From assembly GCA_028716525.1 (NCBI GenBank), contig JAQUPQ010000033.1, forward strand, positions 1-44,023: a stretch of 44,023 nt of DNA, read 5' to 3'. Of the stretch, positions 9,085 to 17,556 are shown piece by piece. This DNA is from Terriglobia bacterium. Lineage in GTDB: Bacteria > Acidobacteriota > Terriglobia > JAIQFV01. Made by a program: the position numbers and the translations under genes. The notes beneath the pieces were generated by a model. The model worked only from the letters and a program-made list of their open reading frames with translations. It made no database searches and was not told the DNA's origin. Numbering within the stretch: the stretch's first letter is position 1; every line of letters begins with the position of its first letter.

Positions 9085-9124
9085 AGGATCCGGTCAAATC
9101 GAGATTAGAATCCCGCGCGTGAAC

Positions 9125-10135
9125 TTACGATTGCGGCGGCGCAGATGTCAGGCGGTCCAACTTTTGATGGCCTGCCGGCTGCAGGCCAACCAGACGCAGC
9201 GGCTCCTGCGTTCTCGCTTCCTCCGTGCTGACGTGATGGGATAGGACGCAAACCAATACTGCAAAATCAACGGCCAACCGTTGGCGGTTTCCTCCGAGCC
9301 AGCGGATCAGATCCAACGTGACGATGCGCAAAATACAATTCACACTCAAAGCCACACGGTAAAAGATCCTTCCCGCCGCTGTTCCATACTTTGTGAAATA
9401 CCGTATCTCAGACCGAACAGCTTCCAGACGACGGCGGAGCTCCACCTGCTTAAGTCCTTGACCGTGATAATGAATCAAGTCGACTGACGTCAGACAGGCT
9501 AATACGTACCCGGCGCCGGCAATCCGCTCCGACCAATCGGCATCCTCACAATAGGCCCAAAAACCCTCATCCAGCCCCCCGACACGTTCCAACACCTCGC
9601 GCTTGACCATCATGGCGGCCCCGGAGAGCCCTTGGGTGGCATAAAGGCCCTCGTAGGCGAGGGGCTCCAGCAGAAATAACTGCGGCGCTCTAAAGAAGGG
9701 GATGTAATAAAGACGCAGGGTCTGAAAAAGGCTTTGACGTCGACGGGCGCAATAATGCTGCACGCGGCCATCGGGATAGATCAAGCGAGGCCCCACCGCG
9801 CCCAATCGCACATCAGAAAACAAGGCCTCATAAAGTTCCTTAAATATGTTTTTTCGAAGCTCCGTGTCGCTGTTCAAAATGATCACGGCTCGCCCATGGG
9901 CCTGAAGCATCCCAATGTTATTGCCCTTGGAAAACCCCCAATTGAAGGAGTTGGCGATCGTCTTCACCTGGGGAAACTGCTTCCGGACAGCCTCCAGTGA
10001 TCCGTCCTTTGAGCAGTTATCAACCACGATGACCTCGAACGTCAGGTCTTTCGTTTGTTCGAAGATGGACTTCAAACAAGCGAGCAGCAATTCCCGCACA
10101 TTGAAGCTCAGGATGATGATGGAAAGGTCGACCAT
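9125..10135 (-). CDS. Glycosyltransferase family 2 (WbbL/rhamnosyltransferase-like)
   Basis: A 336-residue GT-A enzyme and the first gene of the glycan operon. It opens with SIIILSFNVRELLLACL, then VIVVDNCSKDGS, the ILNSDTEL metal-binding DxD-type segment, GLSGAAMMVKREVLERVGG and WAYCEDADWSER, all in WbbL-like order. The C-terminus is about 100 residues longer than the catalytic core and has a hydrophobic stretch that could bind the membrane. Enzymes of this group often transfer rhamnose or a related deoxysugar to a polyprenyl-linked GlcNAc, but donor identity is inferred from family only. Confidence 0.9.
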   Translation of the reverse strand: MVDLSIIILSFNVRELLLACLKSIFEQTKDLTFEVIVVDNCSKDGSLEAVRKQFPQVKTIANSFNWGFSKGNNIGMLQAHGRAVIILNSDTELRKNIFKELYEALFSDVRLGAVGPRLIYPDGRVQHYCARRRQSLFQTLRLYYIPFFRAPQLFLLEPLAYEGLYATQGLSGAAMMVKREVLERVGGLDEGFWAYCEDADWSERIAGAGYVLACLTSVDLIHYHGQGLKQVELRRRLEAVRSEIRYFTKYGTAAGRIFYRVALSVNCILRIVTLDLIRWLGGNRQRLAVDFAVLVCVLSHHVSTEEARTQEPLRLVGLQPAGHQKLDRLTSAPPQS

Positions 10136-10246
10136 TCGGTTGGCGTTCGGCGTTTATATCCCCGGATCCTGCGGCAACCTCCCTGATCGGGCATAGAACC
10201 GCGAACCTGTTCTGTTGAGTGTGTTTCGAATTCCAAATTCGCGGAA

Positions 10247-10255
10247 ATCATAGCA
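10247..10255 (-). promoter_or_regulatory. Candidate extended -10 promoter for the glycan operon
   Basis: On the minus strand TGCTATGAT is an extended -10 element (TG, one base, TATGAT), which would start transcription near 10240 and give a leader of about 105 nt before the GT2 ATG at 10135. A weak -35 (TTCACT) pairs better with the overlapping TATGCT, spacer 16. The same TGCTATRAT core precedes the sigma-factor gene at 26656. Confidence 0.45.
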
Positions 10256-10329
10256 TAGTCGCTGGGCGCTCACAGTGAAAAGATGCCATCCGATTGCTGG
10301 GGTTCAGCGCCCGCCGTCGTCCACCGGAG

Positions 10330-10359
10330 TTGATTCACTTTTCTTGATTGTGCTATAAA
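10330..10359 (+). promoter_or_regulatory. sigma70-like promoter upstream of greA
   Basis: TTGATT at 10330-10335 and TATAAA at 10354-10359, separated by 18 nt, give a good housekeeping promoter. Predicted start is near 10366, leaving an 80-nt leader to greA. Confidence 0.6.
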
Positions 10360-10419
10360 ACTCTTTGCGGCGTTGGAAGTTATCGCGGGCGTCCGGTCGT
10401 TTCCCGGGCGGAGCCTCAT

Positions 10420-10434
10420 GATCCCGTCGGGATC
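10420..10434 (+). promoter_or_regulatory. Short hairpin just before greA start
   Basis: GATCCC-GTC-GGGATC forms a 6-bp stem with a 3-nt loop ending 11 nt before the ATG. No good Shine-Dalgarno lies between it and the start, so initiation may be weak, leaderless-like or controlled. Functional role is a guess. Confidence 0.35.
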
Positions 10435-10445
10435 CCAAAACTCTC

Positions 10446-10913
10446 ATGCCTAATTCTGTCGTAAAACAACTTGAAATAGAGATCAAGGAAATGGAGTACG
10501 AGCTCCATAATGTTCTGCCGAAGGAGTTGGAGCGAGCTCGTCAGCTGGGTGATTTGCGCGAAAACGCCGAATACCAAGCCGCCAAGGAGCGCAAAGACTA
10601 CTTGATGGTGCGGCTGGGACAGATGAAGAAGCGCCTCGCCGACGCCTCCATGTTTAATGTGGACCGGATTCCACGAGGTCAAATTGGCTTCGGTACGACC
10701 GTGACCTTGAAAGACCTGCAACGCCGCGCGGAGATTGTGTATACTCTCGTGTCGGCGGAAGAATCGGATGTCAGTCAAGGAAAGATTTCCATCAGTTCGC
10801 CGATCGGGCGCAGTTTGATGGGAAAAAACGTCGGGGATACGGTGGAAGTGAAAACACCGGCGGGCACACGGGAATTCGAAGTATTGAAGATGGTGACAAT
10901 TCATGATTCCTAG
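10446..10913 (+). CDS. greA: Transcription elongation factor GreA
   Basis: 155 residues, normal GreA length. The N-terminal coiled coil carries the family signature around LRENAEYQAAKERKDYL (acidic tip residues inserted into the RNA polymerase secondary channel). The C-terminal FKBP-like domain includes ISSPIGRSLMGKNVGDTVEV. GreA stimulates RNA polymerase to cleave backtracked transcripts. It is first in a rightward group with the CDP-alcohol phosphatidyltransferase 42 nt downstream and an EamA transporter after it. The start has no strong Shine-Dalgarno, and a small hairpin sits just upstream. Confidence 0.96.
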   Translation: MPNSVVKQLEIEIKEMEYELHNVLPKELERARQLGDLRENAEYQAAKERKDYLMVRLGQMKKRLADASMFNVDRIPRGQIGFGTTVTLKDLQRRAEIVYTLVSAEESDVSQGKISISSPIGRSLMGKNVGDTVEVKTPAGTREFEVLKMVTIHDS

Positions 10914-10955
10914 GGACCCTGCCCGACCCTCTCCCGGCTGCAACACATTCATTCT

Positions 10956-11549
10956 ATGATCACCCAAAAAATCGGCGACGGATGTCAGTGGATTATCAAC
11001 CGCATTGTGTGGTTTCTCTCCTGGCTGCGCATCAATCCCAATCTTCTTACTTTGGTCGGCTTGGCCATCAATTTCTATGCCGCTTACCTTTTCGCCGATG
11101 ACCGTTTCCTTGCTGCCGGAGGGGTGGTCATCTTCGCGGGCCTGTTTGACATGTTGGATGGCCAAGTAGCCCGCTTGACCAACCGCGTATCGGACTTCGG
11201 AGCTTTTTTAGATTCGGTCATCGACCGCTATTCCGATGTGGTGTTGTTCATCGGCCTGCTCATCTACTATGCGCGCATGCGGCGCTTCTTCTATGTGGTC
11301 CTGGTGGCCATCGTCATGGCCGCCTCCGTGATGGTCAGCTATACACGGGCGCGTGCCGAATCGCTGATCCCTTTGTGCAAGGTCGGCTTTTTGGAACGAC
11401 CCGAGCGCATTGTGCTGATCATCATCGGAGCCTTGTTTAATCGCATGGCTCCCGTCTTGTGGGTGATTGCCGTGCTATCCAACGTGACCGTGTTTCATCG
11501 CTGCATCTTTACCTGGCGGGAAACCCTGAAACATACCAAACCTGCTTAA
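10956..11549 (+). CDS. CDP-alcohol phosphatidyltransferase (possibly inositol-phosphate type)
   Basis: A 197-residue integral membrane enzyme with the complete CDP-alcohol signature: D-x2-D-G-x2-A-R followed by G and two Asp residues, seen as DMLDGQVAR then DFGAFLDSVIDRYSD. Members displace CMP from a CDP-diacylglycerol or similar donor with an alcohol. The downstream VSYTRARAE and FLERPER segments resemble phosphatidyl- or archaetidyl-inositol-phosphate synthases more than PgsA or Pss, so a phosphoinositide precursor is a reasonable guess. About six membrane helices are expected. Substrate assignment is inference. Confidence 0.88.
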   Translation: MITQKIGDGCQWIINRIVWFLSWLRINPNLLTLVGLAINFYAAYLFADDRFLAAGGVVIFAGLFDMLDGQVARLTNRVSDFGAFLDSVIDRYSDVVLFIGLLIYYARMRRFFYVVLVAIVMAASVMVSYTRARAESLIPLCKVGFLERPERIVLIIIGALFNRMAPVLWVIAVLSNVTVFHRCIFTWRETLKHTKPA

Positions 11550-11621
11550 GAATGGAACTCCCGGCCCTTGTCCCTCGAGGACACCGGATGGCGTGATTAA
11601 TTCGTTCTTCCCAATTTCATC

Positions 11622-12503
11622 ATGAGCAAACGCACCCAGGCCGAACTGGCCTTGCTCGGCGTGACTTTCATCTGGGGAACCAGCTTCACCGTGGTGAAGG
11701 ACGCGCTCCATTACATAAGCGCCTGGGATTTCCTGGCTTTCCGATTCTGTTTGGCCACTCTCGTTCTCCTTCTTCTTTTTTGGAAAGACGTGCGGGCGAG
11801 TACCCGTCCCGATCTGTTGGCCGGCATTTGGATTGGCGCCATCCTGTGGCTTTCCTTTACTTTGCAAGTAAAAGGGCTCGAATTGACCACGCCTTCCAAA
11901 TCGGCTTTCGTAACGGGTTTTTCCGTTATCCTGGTGCCCGTTCTGGAGGCGGCCTTCCGCCGCCGGAGCCCTTCGAGAACTAATCTCACTTGCGCTGCGG
12001 TTGCCTTCTTTGGATTGTACCTGCTTAGCGGAAGCAGTCATCTGCTGCCTCTGGACTGGGGGGTCTTCTTAACCTTTCTTTGCGCTATTGGATTCGCCCT
12101 TCATATTCTGGCCGTTGGCCATTTCACCTCGCGGGCGAACACAAAAGTGCTGGTGGTGGCGCAGATTGCGACAACCGCCTTTCTAGCCACAACCATTTCA
12201 GTGGGGAAATCCTCGTTGAGTCTGGATCATCCCCGGCGGGTTTATCTGGCGGTTGTCTATACGGCGGTTCTCGCCACAGCGTTGGCTTTTTTTACGCAAA
12301 ATTGGGCCCAAAAACACACCTTGCCCACCCGCACCGCACTGATTCTCAGCATGGAGCCGGTGTTTGCCGCTCTCGTCACTTACTTTACAATTCATGAGCC
12401 TTGGACGCTTCGCATCTTTATCGGATGCTTGCTGATTTTTGCAAGCATCATTGTGTCGGAGCTTAAAATCGAGAAAAAGATTTCTTTGGAACCCTTGGGC
12501 TGA
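11622..12503 (+). CDS. EamA/DMT-superfamily transporter
   Basis: 293 residues with about ten hydrophobic helices in two EamA repeats. The first opens LLGVTFIWGTSFTVVKDAL, and the second ends with the conserved ALILSMEPVFAAL segment followed by a final helix and a short charged tail. Drug/metabolite transporters of this type usually export amino acids or small metabolites. Substrate is not predictable. It is 72 nt downstream of the phosphatidyltransferase on the same strand, with no terminator seen between. Confidence 0.9.
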   Translation: MSKRTQAELALLGVTFIWGTSFTVVKDALHYISAWDFLAFRFCLATLVLLLLFWKDVRASTRPDLLAGIWIGAILWLSFTLQVKGLELTTPSKSAFVTGFSVILVPVLEAAFRRRSPSRTNLTCAAVAFFGLYLLSGSSHLLPLDWGVFLTFLCAIGFALHILAVGHFTSRANTKVLVVAQIATTAFLATTISVGKSSLSLDHPRRVYLAVVYTAVLATALAFFTQNWAQKHTLPTRTALILSMEPVFAALVTYFTIHEPWTLRIFIGCLLIFASIIVSELKIEKKISLEPLG

Positions 12504-12724
12504 TGGCATTAGAATGTGGACTCGTTAAGCCATTGGGGCGCGGTCTTGATGGTCAATTCTGCCGGCAAGAGATCCGCCCGCGGCGCTCGAAATGGCGTGA
12601 CTGGGGAAACCGGTAGCAACCCGAATCGGTTGGGCCGTTTGAACTGCTGCAAAGAAGAATCCTTGCTCAATCAAACGAGGGCGAGGAATTTGGATCTACC
12701 TGAAGGCGTCTTGAAGGAGCTGCA

Positions 12725-14263
12725 ATGGAACCGTTCGTTCAACGAATCAAGAATCATCTGAGCCAAAAAGCATTTCTTTCGTGGCTGATTGTATTTTCGA
12801 CCTTAGCCATGGGAATCCTGATCGGCACGCTGATTACGGTCAGTGTTCGGGCCGATAAAAAGGCGACCGACGCCAGCCCTTTAACGATTCCGGCGCCCAA
12901 ACAGCTGTCTTCACAATTCAGCCAAGTCGCCAAGACGGTGGAGCCCTCCGTTGTCAACATAACGGCCGATATCAAAATCAAACCTCGTACGATGCATCAG
13001 CGCGGCAATGGCGATCCCAATCAGGGGGAACCCTTTGATTTTTTCCACTTCATGATGCCGGATCAGTCGCCCGAGGGATTCGTGGAGCCGGTGTCAGGCT
13101 CCGGATTTATTGTCGATAAGAAGGGTTACATCATCACGAATCAACACGTCGTGAATGACGCCGAGCGCATCACCGTAAAGTTGGCCAATGGGGATGTCTA
13201 TCGGAGTGTAAAGCTCATTGGAACGGATTCGGAAACCGATCTGGCGGTTTTAAAGATCGAACCCAAGACGGACTTGCCGATCGCTCGTTTTGGAAATTCG
13301 GAAAGCGCCAACGTGGGCGATTGGGTTCTGGCGGTGGGGAGCCCCTTCGGGCTGGACCAGACTTTGACGGCGGGGATCATCAGCGCCAAAAATCGCGACC
13401 AGATTGACAGCGGCCAATTCAAACGCTTCATTCAAACCGATGCCGTGATCAATCCGGGCAACAGCGGCGGCCCACTCATCAATATGGATGCCGAGGTCAT
13501 TGGGATTAACACGTCCATCGCCACGAATACCGGCGTGTGGCAGGGCTATGGTTTCGCGCTGCCCTCCAATACCGCCATCAACGTGTATAACCAGATCATC
13601 GAACACGGCCGCGTGGAACGCGGATCCATCGGGATCTCTCATCAGGGGAAGCCGCAAACACCGGTGGTCTTGAGATCTTTCGGAGTGACGGACGGAAAAG
13701 GAGTGGTCATCGAGAATGTCGAGAAAGGCGGCCCCGCGGATAAGGCCGGCTTGCGTCGCGGAGATGTGATCCGGACGATCGATCAAAAGCCCATCACCAA
13801 CTGGGATGACCTCGTGCAGGTGGTCGCCGATACTCCGGTCAATAAGACGGTACCGGTTCAGTTCTTCCGCGAGGGCTCCAAACAGACCGCGCAAGTGACT
13901 ATTCGAGACCGCTGTGAGGTGTTTCCGGATCGATGCGGGGAAGTAAATTCAGGAGTTTCCAACGAAAAGGACAACGGCCAGTCCAAACTCGGAATGAGCA
14001 TTCAAAATATTTCGGCGCAAATCGCTCAACAAATGAAACTGAAGGACACCGACGGTGTCTTGGTAACCAAGATTGAACCCGGCACTGTGGCCGACGAAGT
14101 CGGACTTCAGAGGATGGATGTTATTCTGGAAATCAACCGGGAAGCCGTCCACAACATCAGCGATTACCGCAAAATTGAGGCCAAATTGAAGCCCGGTGAC
14201 GACGTGATGTTCTTGTACTCAAGGCAGGGGGCCAACACCTACGTGGGCACTACCTTGCAGTGA
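12725..14263 (+). CDS. HtrA/DegP-family periplasmic serine protease with two PDZ domains
   Basis: 512 residues. An N-terminal signal or membrane anchor (about residues 18-42) leads to a trypsin-like domain with catalytic H141 (NQHVV), D172 (SETDLAV) and S247 (NPGNSGGPL). PDZ1 spans about 300-395 and PDZ2 about 415-512 (LGMSIQNIS, then [10 protein letters not shown]). It is thus a Do-type envelope quality-control protease/chaperone. A longer linker than usual with a Cys pair ([12 protein letters not shown]) separates the PDZ domains and could form a disulfide. AAGGAG precedes the ATG at good spacing, and a rho-independent terminator follows. The name degP, degQ or mucD cannot be chosen from sequence alone. 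Confidence 0.94.
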   Translation: MEPFVQRIKNHLSQKAFLSWLIVFSTLAMGILIGTLITVSVRADKKATDASPLTIPAPKQLSSQFSQVAKTVEPSVVNITADIKIKPRTMHQRGNGDPNQGEPFDFFHFMMPDQSPEGFVEPVSGSGFIVDKKGYIITNQHVVNDAERITVKLANGDVYRSVKLIGTDSETDLAVLKIEPKTDLPIARFGNSESANVGDWVLAVGSPFGLDQTLTAGIISAKNRDQIDSGQFKRFIQTDAVINPGNSGGPLINMDAEVIGINTSIATNTGVWQGYGFALPSNTAINVYNQIIEHGRVERGSIGISHQGKPQTPVVLRSFGVTDGKGVVIENVEKGGPADKAGLRRGDVIRTIDQKPITNWDDLVQVVADTPVNKTVPVQFFREGSKQTAQVTIRDRCEVFPDRCGEVNSGVSNEKDNGQSKLGMSIQNISAQIAQQMKLKDTDGVLVTKIEPGTVADEVGLQRMDVILEINREAVHNISDYRKIEAKLKPGDDVMFLYSRQGANTYVGTTLQ

Positions 14264-14302
14264 GACACCGGGTGCAAAAAGTTCTGCCTGAGGTGGCCGT
14301 CC

Positions 14303-14340
14303 AACCTGGAAGGGCATATCAGCCCTTTCAGGTTTTTTAT
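14303..14340 (+). terminator. Rho-independent terminator after the htrA-like gene
   Basis: AACCTGGAAGGGC pairs with GCCCTTTCAGGTT (13 bp with one G-U) around a 6-nt loop, followed by a run of six T. It lies 40 nt past the htrA-like stop codon. Confidence 0.9.
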
Positions 14341-14413
14341 TTCTTAGCCCTCAACGGTCATCTCACGACGCCAGATCCGCCGAGTTCTCCCGCGCGGCAA
14401 GAACCCTTTTGTC

Positions 14414-14442
14414 TTGTCAGGACATTCCAAAATCGTTATATT
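14414..14442 (+). promoter_or_regulatory. sigma70-like promoter of the glycine-zipper protein gene
   Basis: TTGTCA at 14414-14419 and TATATT at 14437-14442 with an ideal 17-nt spacer. Transcription would begin near 14449, giving an 85-nt leader to the ATG at 14534. It lies just after the preceding terminator, so this gene is its own unit. Confidence 0.7.
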
Positions 14443-14533
14443 CATTTCCAACGAGGCTGAATACAACGGAACCACAATCAACGGCATCGAAGCGACAAGG
14501 TACGACCAGGGACGATTTCAATGGAGGACAGTC

Positions 14534-15205
14534 ATGGCAAGAAGAAGCTTGTGGGTGATGGTTTGTGTGCTCTTGGCTCTCGGCCTTTCGCTGTCAATGG
14601 CGATGGCCCAACCGCGCAATGAGGACTCCGGAAACACGGTGACGGTTCAAGAAGGAACCACCTTGCGCGTCTCGTTGGACTCTACATTGTCAACCCGCTC
14701 CGCGCGACCCGGCGACCAGTTCACCGCCACACTACGCGAACCGATTTATGTCAATGGGAAAGAGGCCATTCCTTATGGCACTCATATTGATGGACGAGTT
14801 TCGCAGGTGGAGCGACCGGGACGCGTTCATGGAGTCGGAAAATTGGACATCGCTTTTGAACGCATTTCGCTGCCCAATGGCTACAGTGAGACTATCGTGG
14901 CTTCCACAGTAGGGACCGAGGGAACACCGGGGAGCAAGGTAGGAAAGGAAGGGACAATTTCCGGACCTTCCTCGCGAAAACGCGACGTTGAAGAAACCGC
15001 TGCGGGTGGCGGCATCGGCGCCGGAATAGGCGCCATCGCAGGCGGAGCCAAGGGAACAGCCATCGGGGCCGGTGTCGGGGTCATTATCGGCTTGGCCGAT
15101 TCCATGCGTCGGCGCGGGAAAGACTTGGAATTGGCTGCGGGAACCAATCTGGTCATCCGATTGGATCGACCCTTGAATCTTCAGGTCGGCGGCGGAAATC
15201 GTTAA
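14534..15205 (+). CDS. Exported glycine-zipper (YMGG-like) protein of unknown function
   Basis: 223 residues from the ATG at 14534, which has GGAGG 6-7 nt upstream; an upstream in-frame start would begin inside the promoter and is rejected. A Sec signal peptide (RRSLWVMVCVLLALGLSL, cut near AMAQP, residue 26) leads to a beta-rich region about 35-125 with 'TLRVSLDSTLSTR' and 'IPYGTHIDGRV', which recurs in envelope proteins of soil bacteria. A glycine zipper follows at about 156-190 (GGGIGAGIGAIAGG, then AIGAGVGVIIG), which could insert in or pack against a membrane. No enzymatic motif is visible. Probably outer-membrane or periplasmic. Confidence 0.85.
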   Translation: MARRSLWVMVCVLLALGLSLSMAMAQPRNEDSGNTVTVQEGTTLRVSLDSTLSTRSARPGDQFTATLREPIYVNGKEAIPYGTHIDGRVSQVERPGRVHGVGKLDIAFERISLPNGYSETIVASTVGTEGTPGSKVGKEGTISGPSSRKRDVEETAAGGGIGAGIGAIAGGAKGTAIGAGVGVIIGLADSMRRRGKDLELAAGTNLVIRLDRPLNLQVGGGNR

Positions 15206-15229
15206 TTCAAATTCGATTCACCAGGGCCT

Positions 15230-15259
15230 GCGCGCGCTTATTTGGCAAGAAGCGCGCGC
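15230..15259 (+). terminator. Perfect 10-bp hairpin after the glycine-zipper gene
   Basis: GCGCGCGCTT and AAGCGCGCGC flank a 10-nt loop, 25 nt after the stop codon. The T-tract is short (TTTG), so termination may be partial; the stem is very stable. Confidence 0.6.
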
Positions 15260-15407
15260 TTTGCCGTCCTCACCCATTCGCTTTCCGAGATCCCGGGGCG
15301 ACCGAAGACTCGCTTAAGAGCCTGAACGAAGCCGCTCCCTTCGTGGTATTCAGCTCGAATCAACTCCACACGGGTCTGTGAGTGCTACAAACCTCGGAGG
15401 AACAGAT

Positions 15408-15842
15408 TTGAATCGGCGACCGCTAGTCGCATGGGTAGTTTGTCTGCTGGTTTCAGCGTCGCTTTTCTTAACGCTGGTTCTCGAAGCTCAAAGTCCGTCA
15501 CACCATTCAAAAAAGACACCCTCTTCCCACAAGACTGGAACCGCGAAGAAATCTGCACGGCCCTCCACCAAATCCAAGAGTACGAAATCCAGTCGAAAGA
15601 GCAAGACTCGGAGGAGAAAGTCACCCCCTCGACCGCGGGGACAATTGAAGCCTGACGCTGGTCGGACGCGGCAAATTCAAGAAAAGTTAATTGAGGCCGG
15701 GGCACTCAACGGAGAACCGGACGGCGTTTGGGACGACAAGCGGATGGCCGACTCCATCAGAAAATTTCAGCAGATGAAAGGGATTAACGCTACGGGCAAG
15801 TTGGACGTGAAAACGCTGAAGGCTTTGGGGCTTGACTCCTAA
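15408..15842 (+). CDS. Exported basic protein with peptidoglycan-binding domain (PG_binding_1)
   Basis: 144 residues from a TTG start at 15408 that has a perfect GGAGGA six nt upstream; a GTG at 15378 is in frame but poorly placed. A signal peptide (NRRPLVAWVVCLLVSASLF, cut near LEAQS) is followed by about 45 residues almost wholly of Lys, Ser, Arg, Thr and Pro, then a three-helix peptidoglycan-binding domain at about 88-144 (IQEKLIEAGALNGEPDGVWD, MADSIRKFQQ, LDVKTLKALG). It likely anchors to the cell wall through the C-terminus while the positive linker contacts anionic polymers. Its 3' end overlaps the convergent M28 gene by 3 nt. Confidence 0.85.
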   Translation: MNRRPLVAWVVCLLVSASLFLTLVLEAQSPSHHSKKTPSSHKTGTAKKSARPSTKSKSTKSSRKSKTRRRKSPPRPRGQLKPDAGRTRQIQEKLIEAGALNGEPDGVWDDKRMADSIRKFQQMKGINATGKLDVKTLKALGLDS

Positions 15843-16795
15843 TGACCGGGATTGCGTTTTAGCCGGGCTTCGATGCGCGGCAGGGCTCGCAACAGCGTAT
15901 TTCCGACGACTCCCAGGCTGCGGGCGCTGCATTTGTCGAGGGTATCTTGTCCGCTGTGCCAGTAGGCATTCGAAAATCCATAATCAAAATCGATCAAATC
16001 GACCGCCGGTATGCCGGCTCGCAGAAAGGGAAAGTGATCGTCGCCGCCGATATCAAAACTTCGGGGCACAAATTCCTTTTGGTAGCCTAGTTCCGCCGCC
16101 GAGTTCCAAATGATGTCGTTCAACCAGGGCGTGGAATTCCCTTCCTTCAAAATATCCAAGTCCCGGTCGCCGATCATGTCGACCAGGATCATCGCGCGAA
16201 CTTTCTCGATCAGATGTTGCCGCCGGAGCTCTTCGACCATGTGGCGGCTCCCGTAGACACTGTCGTTGTCGCTCCATTCTCCCACAGCTTCCTCGCCGTC
16301 AAAAAAAACACACCACATCGTAAAAAGATTCTTCCGCTGCTTCAGAGCATGGGCCATTTCGAGCACAAATGCGGCACTCGATCCCCCATCATTGGCGCCC
16401 ACAAATCGAAAGGAGTCGAAAAGCTTGGTGTCGTAGTGCCCGGCGATGATCAGGATCTCCGGCGACTCGCCGGGTATCTTGGCGATGATGTTGTTCATGG
16501 AAATTTTGCCGCGGGGAGTGATGGCCACAAAACGATCTTGCTCGGCCGAAATTCCGTATCCATGGAGCGTTCCCAGAATAAATTGCTGCGTGGCGTAATT
16601 GGCTTGAGATCCGGATGGGCGGGGACCCAAGTCCGTTATCTTCTTCAAATACCCAAAGGCTTGATTCTCCTCAAAGCCCTCCGGTGTGACGGCGTGAGAA
16701 TGCCCGGGAGCTCCCGCGCCAAATCCGCCATTGGACCCGATACTGCCGGCCCAAAGCAGAGCGCATGTCGCCAGAATGACAAATCGCCACTTCAT
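15839..16795 (-). CDS. M28-family, glutaminyl-peptide cyclotransferase-like metalloenzyme
   Basis: 318 residues with a signal peptide (WRFVILATCALLWAG). The catalytic region fits glutaminyl cyclases better than aminopeptidases: AGHYDTK (H120), GANDGGSS (D136), DGEEA (E168/E169) followed by W, D and YGSRH, then DMIGD, DDHFPFLRAGIP and YWH (H280). Glutaminyl cyclases use one zinc held by Asp, Glu and His and form N-terminal pyroglutamate on exported proteins. The start at 16795 overlaps the tatC stop by 4 nt (ATGA), so it is translationally coupled to the Tat genes; an upstream in-frame start lies inside tatC. An ordinary M28 aminopeptidase is the alternative. Confidence 0.88.
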   Translation of the reverse strand: MKWRFVILATCALLWAGSIGSNGGFGAGAPGHSHAVTPEGFEENQAFGYLKKITDLGPRPSGSQANYATQQFILGTLHGYGISAEQDRFVAITPRGKISMNNIIAKIPGESPEILIIAGHYDTKLFDSFRFVGANDGGSSAAFVLEMAHALKQRKNLFTMWCVFFDGEEAVGEWSDNDSVYGSRHMVEELRRQHLIEKVRAMILVDMIGDRDLDILKEGNSTPWLNDIIWNSAAELGYQKEFVPRSFDIGGDDHFPFLRAGIPAVDLIDFDYGFSNAYWHSGQDTLDKCSARSLGVVGNTLLRALPRIEARLKRNPGH

Positions 16796-17556
16796 GCCTT
16801 CTCCCCGGCGCGATCTCGGCGACGACCAAAAATCCAAGCAATCGGGATTCCGATCAAATACAGAAGCAGCATGGGCGCCATGAATAAAAGCATGGTCGGT
16901 ATATCCGTGGTGGGCGTAATGATGGCGGCAATGATGGCAATGATCAGAATTGCATATTGAAAATTTTTCCACAGGAACCGCGGCGTGATCAGACCGAAGA
17001 TGGAAAGCACCATGATCAAAATCGGCAACTCAAAAATGACGCCCAAACCGATCAGCACCATGCTGGCCAGATCAAAATACTCGCTGATGGTGACCTGAGG
17101 TTTAAAATTGGGGGCGTAATTTATCAAAAATTTCAGCGTGTAGGGAAACGCCAGATAATAGCCAAACAACCCGCCGGCAACGAACAGAATTGAGGAGAAG
17201 AGAACAAAGGGGATCGCAAATCGCTTTTCATGTTTATACAGACCCGGAGAAACAAACAGCCACAGTTGCCATAAGATCCAGGGGGCGGCCAGAAAAATGC
17301 CGCCGATAAAACCCAGTTTCATCGACAGCGTGAAGGGCTCGGTGGGATTGAGGTAGATGAGCTTCTCGCCATTAAGGGCGTCGGTAATGGGTTTGGCCAG
17401 GGCGTTGTAAATGGGCTCCCAATAGGTCCAACACACAAAGAAGCCGACGGCATAACCCACCAACGCCCAGAGGATGCGACGGCGGAGTTCCTCCAAATGG
17501 TCAAAAAACGACATTCGGCCTTCAGAAGTTTCGTTCGGGTCTTGTGCGTCGGTCAT
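16792..17556 (-). CDS. tatC: Sec-independent protein translocase subunit TatC
   Basis: 254 residues with six membrane helices. The cytoplasmic N-terminus has the signature MSFFDHLEELRRRILWAL, the part that recognises twin-arginine signal peptides, and the conserved PFTLSMKLGFIGG and FELPILIMVLS segments are present. TatC with TatA exports folded proteins across the inner membrane. The start overlaps the tatA stop by 4 nt and the stop overlaps the M28 gene start by 4 nt. The C-terminal tail is short and Arg-rich (FGRRRDRAGEKA). Confidence 0.97.
   Translation of the reverse strand: MTDAQDPNETSEGRMSFFDHLEELRRRILWALVGYAVGFFVCWTYWEPIYNALAKPITDALNGEKLIYLNPTEPFTLSMKLGFIGGIFLAAPWILWQLWLFVSPGLYKHEKRFAIPFVLFSSILFVAGGLFGYYLAFPYTLKFLINYAPNFKPQVTISEYFDLASMVLIGLGVIFELPILIMVLSIFGLITPRFLWKNFQYAILIIAIIAAIITPTTDIPTMLLFMAPMLLLYLIGIPIAWIFGRRRDRAGEKA

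Larger units (their letters stand above)
10136..10445. other. Divergent intergenic region between glycan operon and greA
   Basis: 310 nt without a gene. It holds a leftward extended -10 element near 10247-10255, a rightward sigma70-like promoter at 10330-10359, and a short hairpin at 10420-10434 just before greA. I see no ORF, RNA gene or recognisable operator in the remainder. Confidence 0.7.

Noticed and set aside
12504-12724. Possible riboswitch or small RNA before the htrA-like gene
   Set aside because: The 221-nt gap has only small weak stems (for example CAACC/GGTTG near 12620) and no match to a riboswitch core that I know; no convincing promoter either.
12516-12761. 81-residue open frame overlapping the htrA-like gene start
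   Set aside because: No ribosome-binding site or domain, and it overlaps a well-supported start in another frame.
14414-14533. Longer start for the glycine-zipper protein
   Set aside because: It would begin within the -35 element and put 40 residues before a clear signal peptide; the ATG at 14534 has GGAGG.
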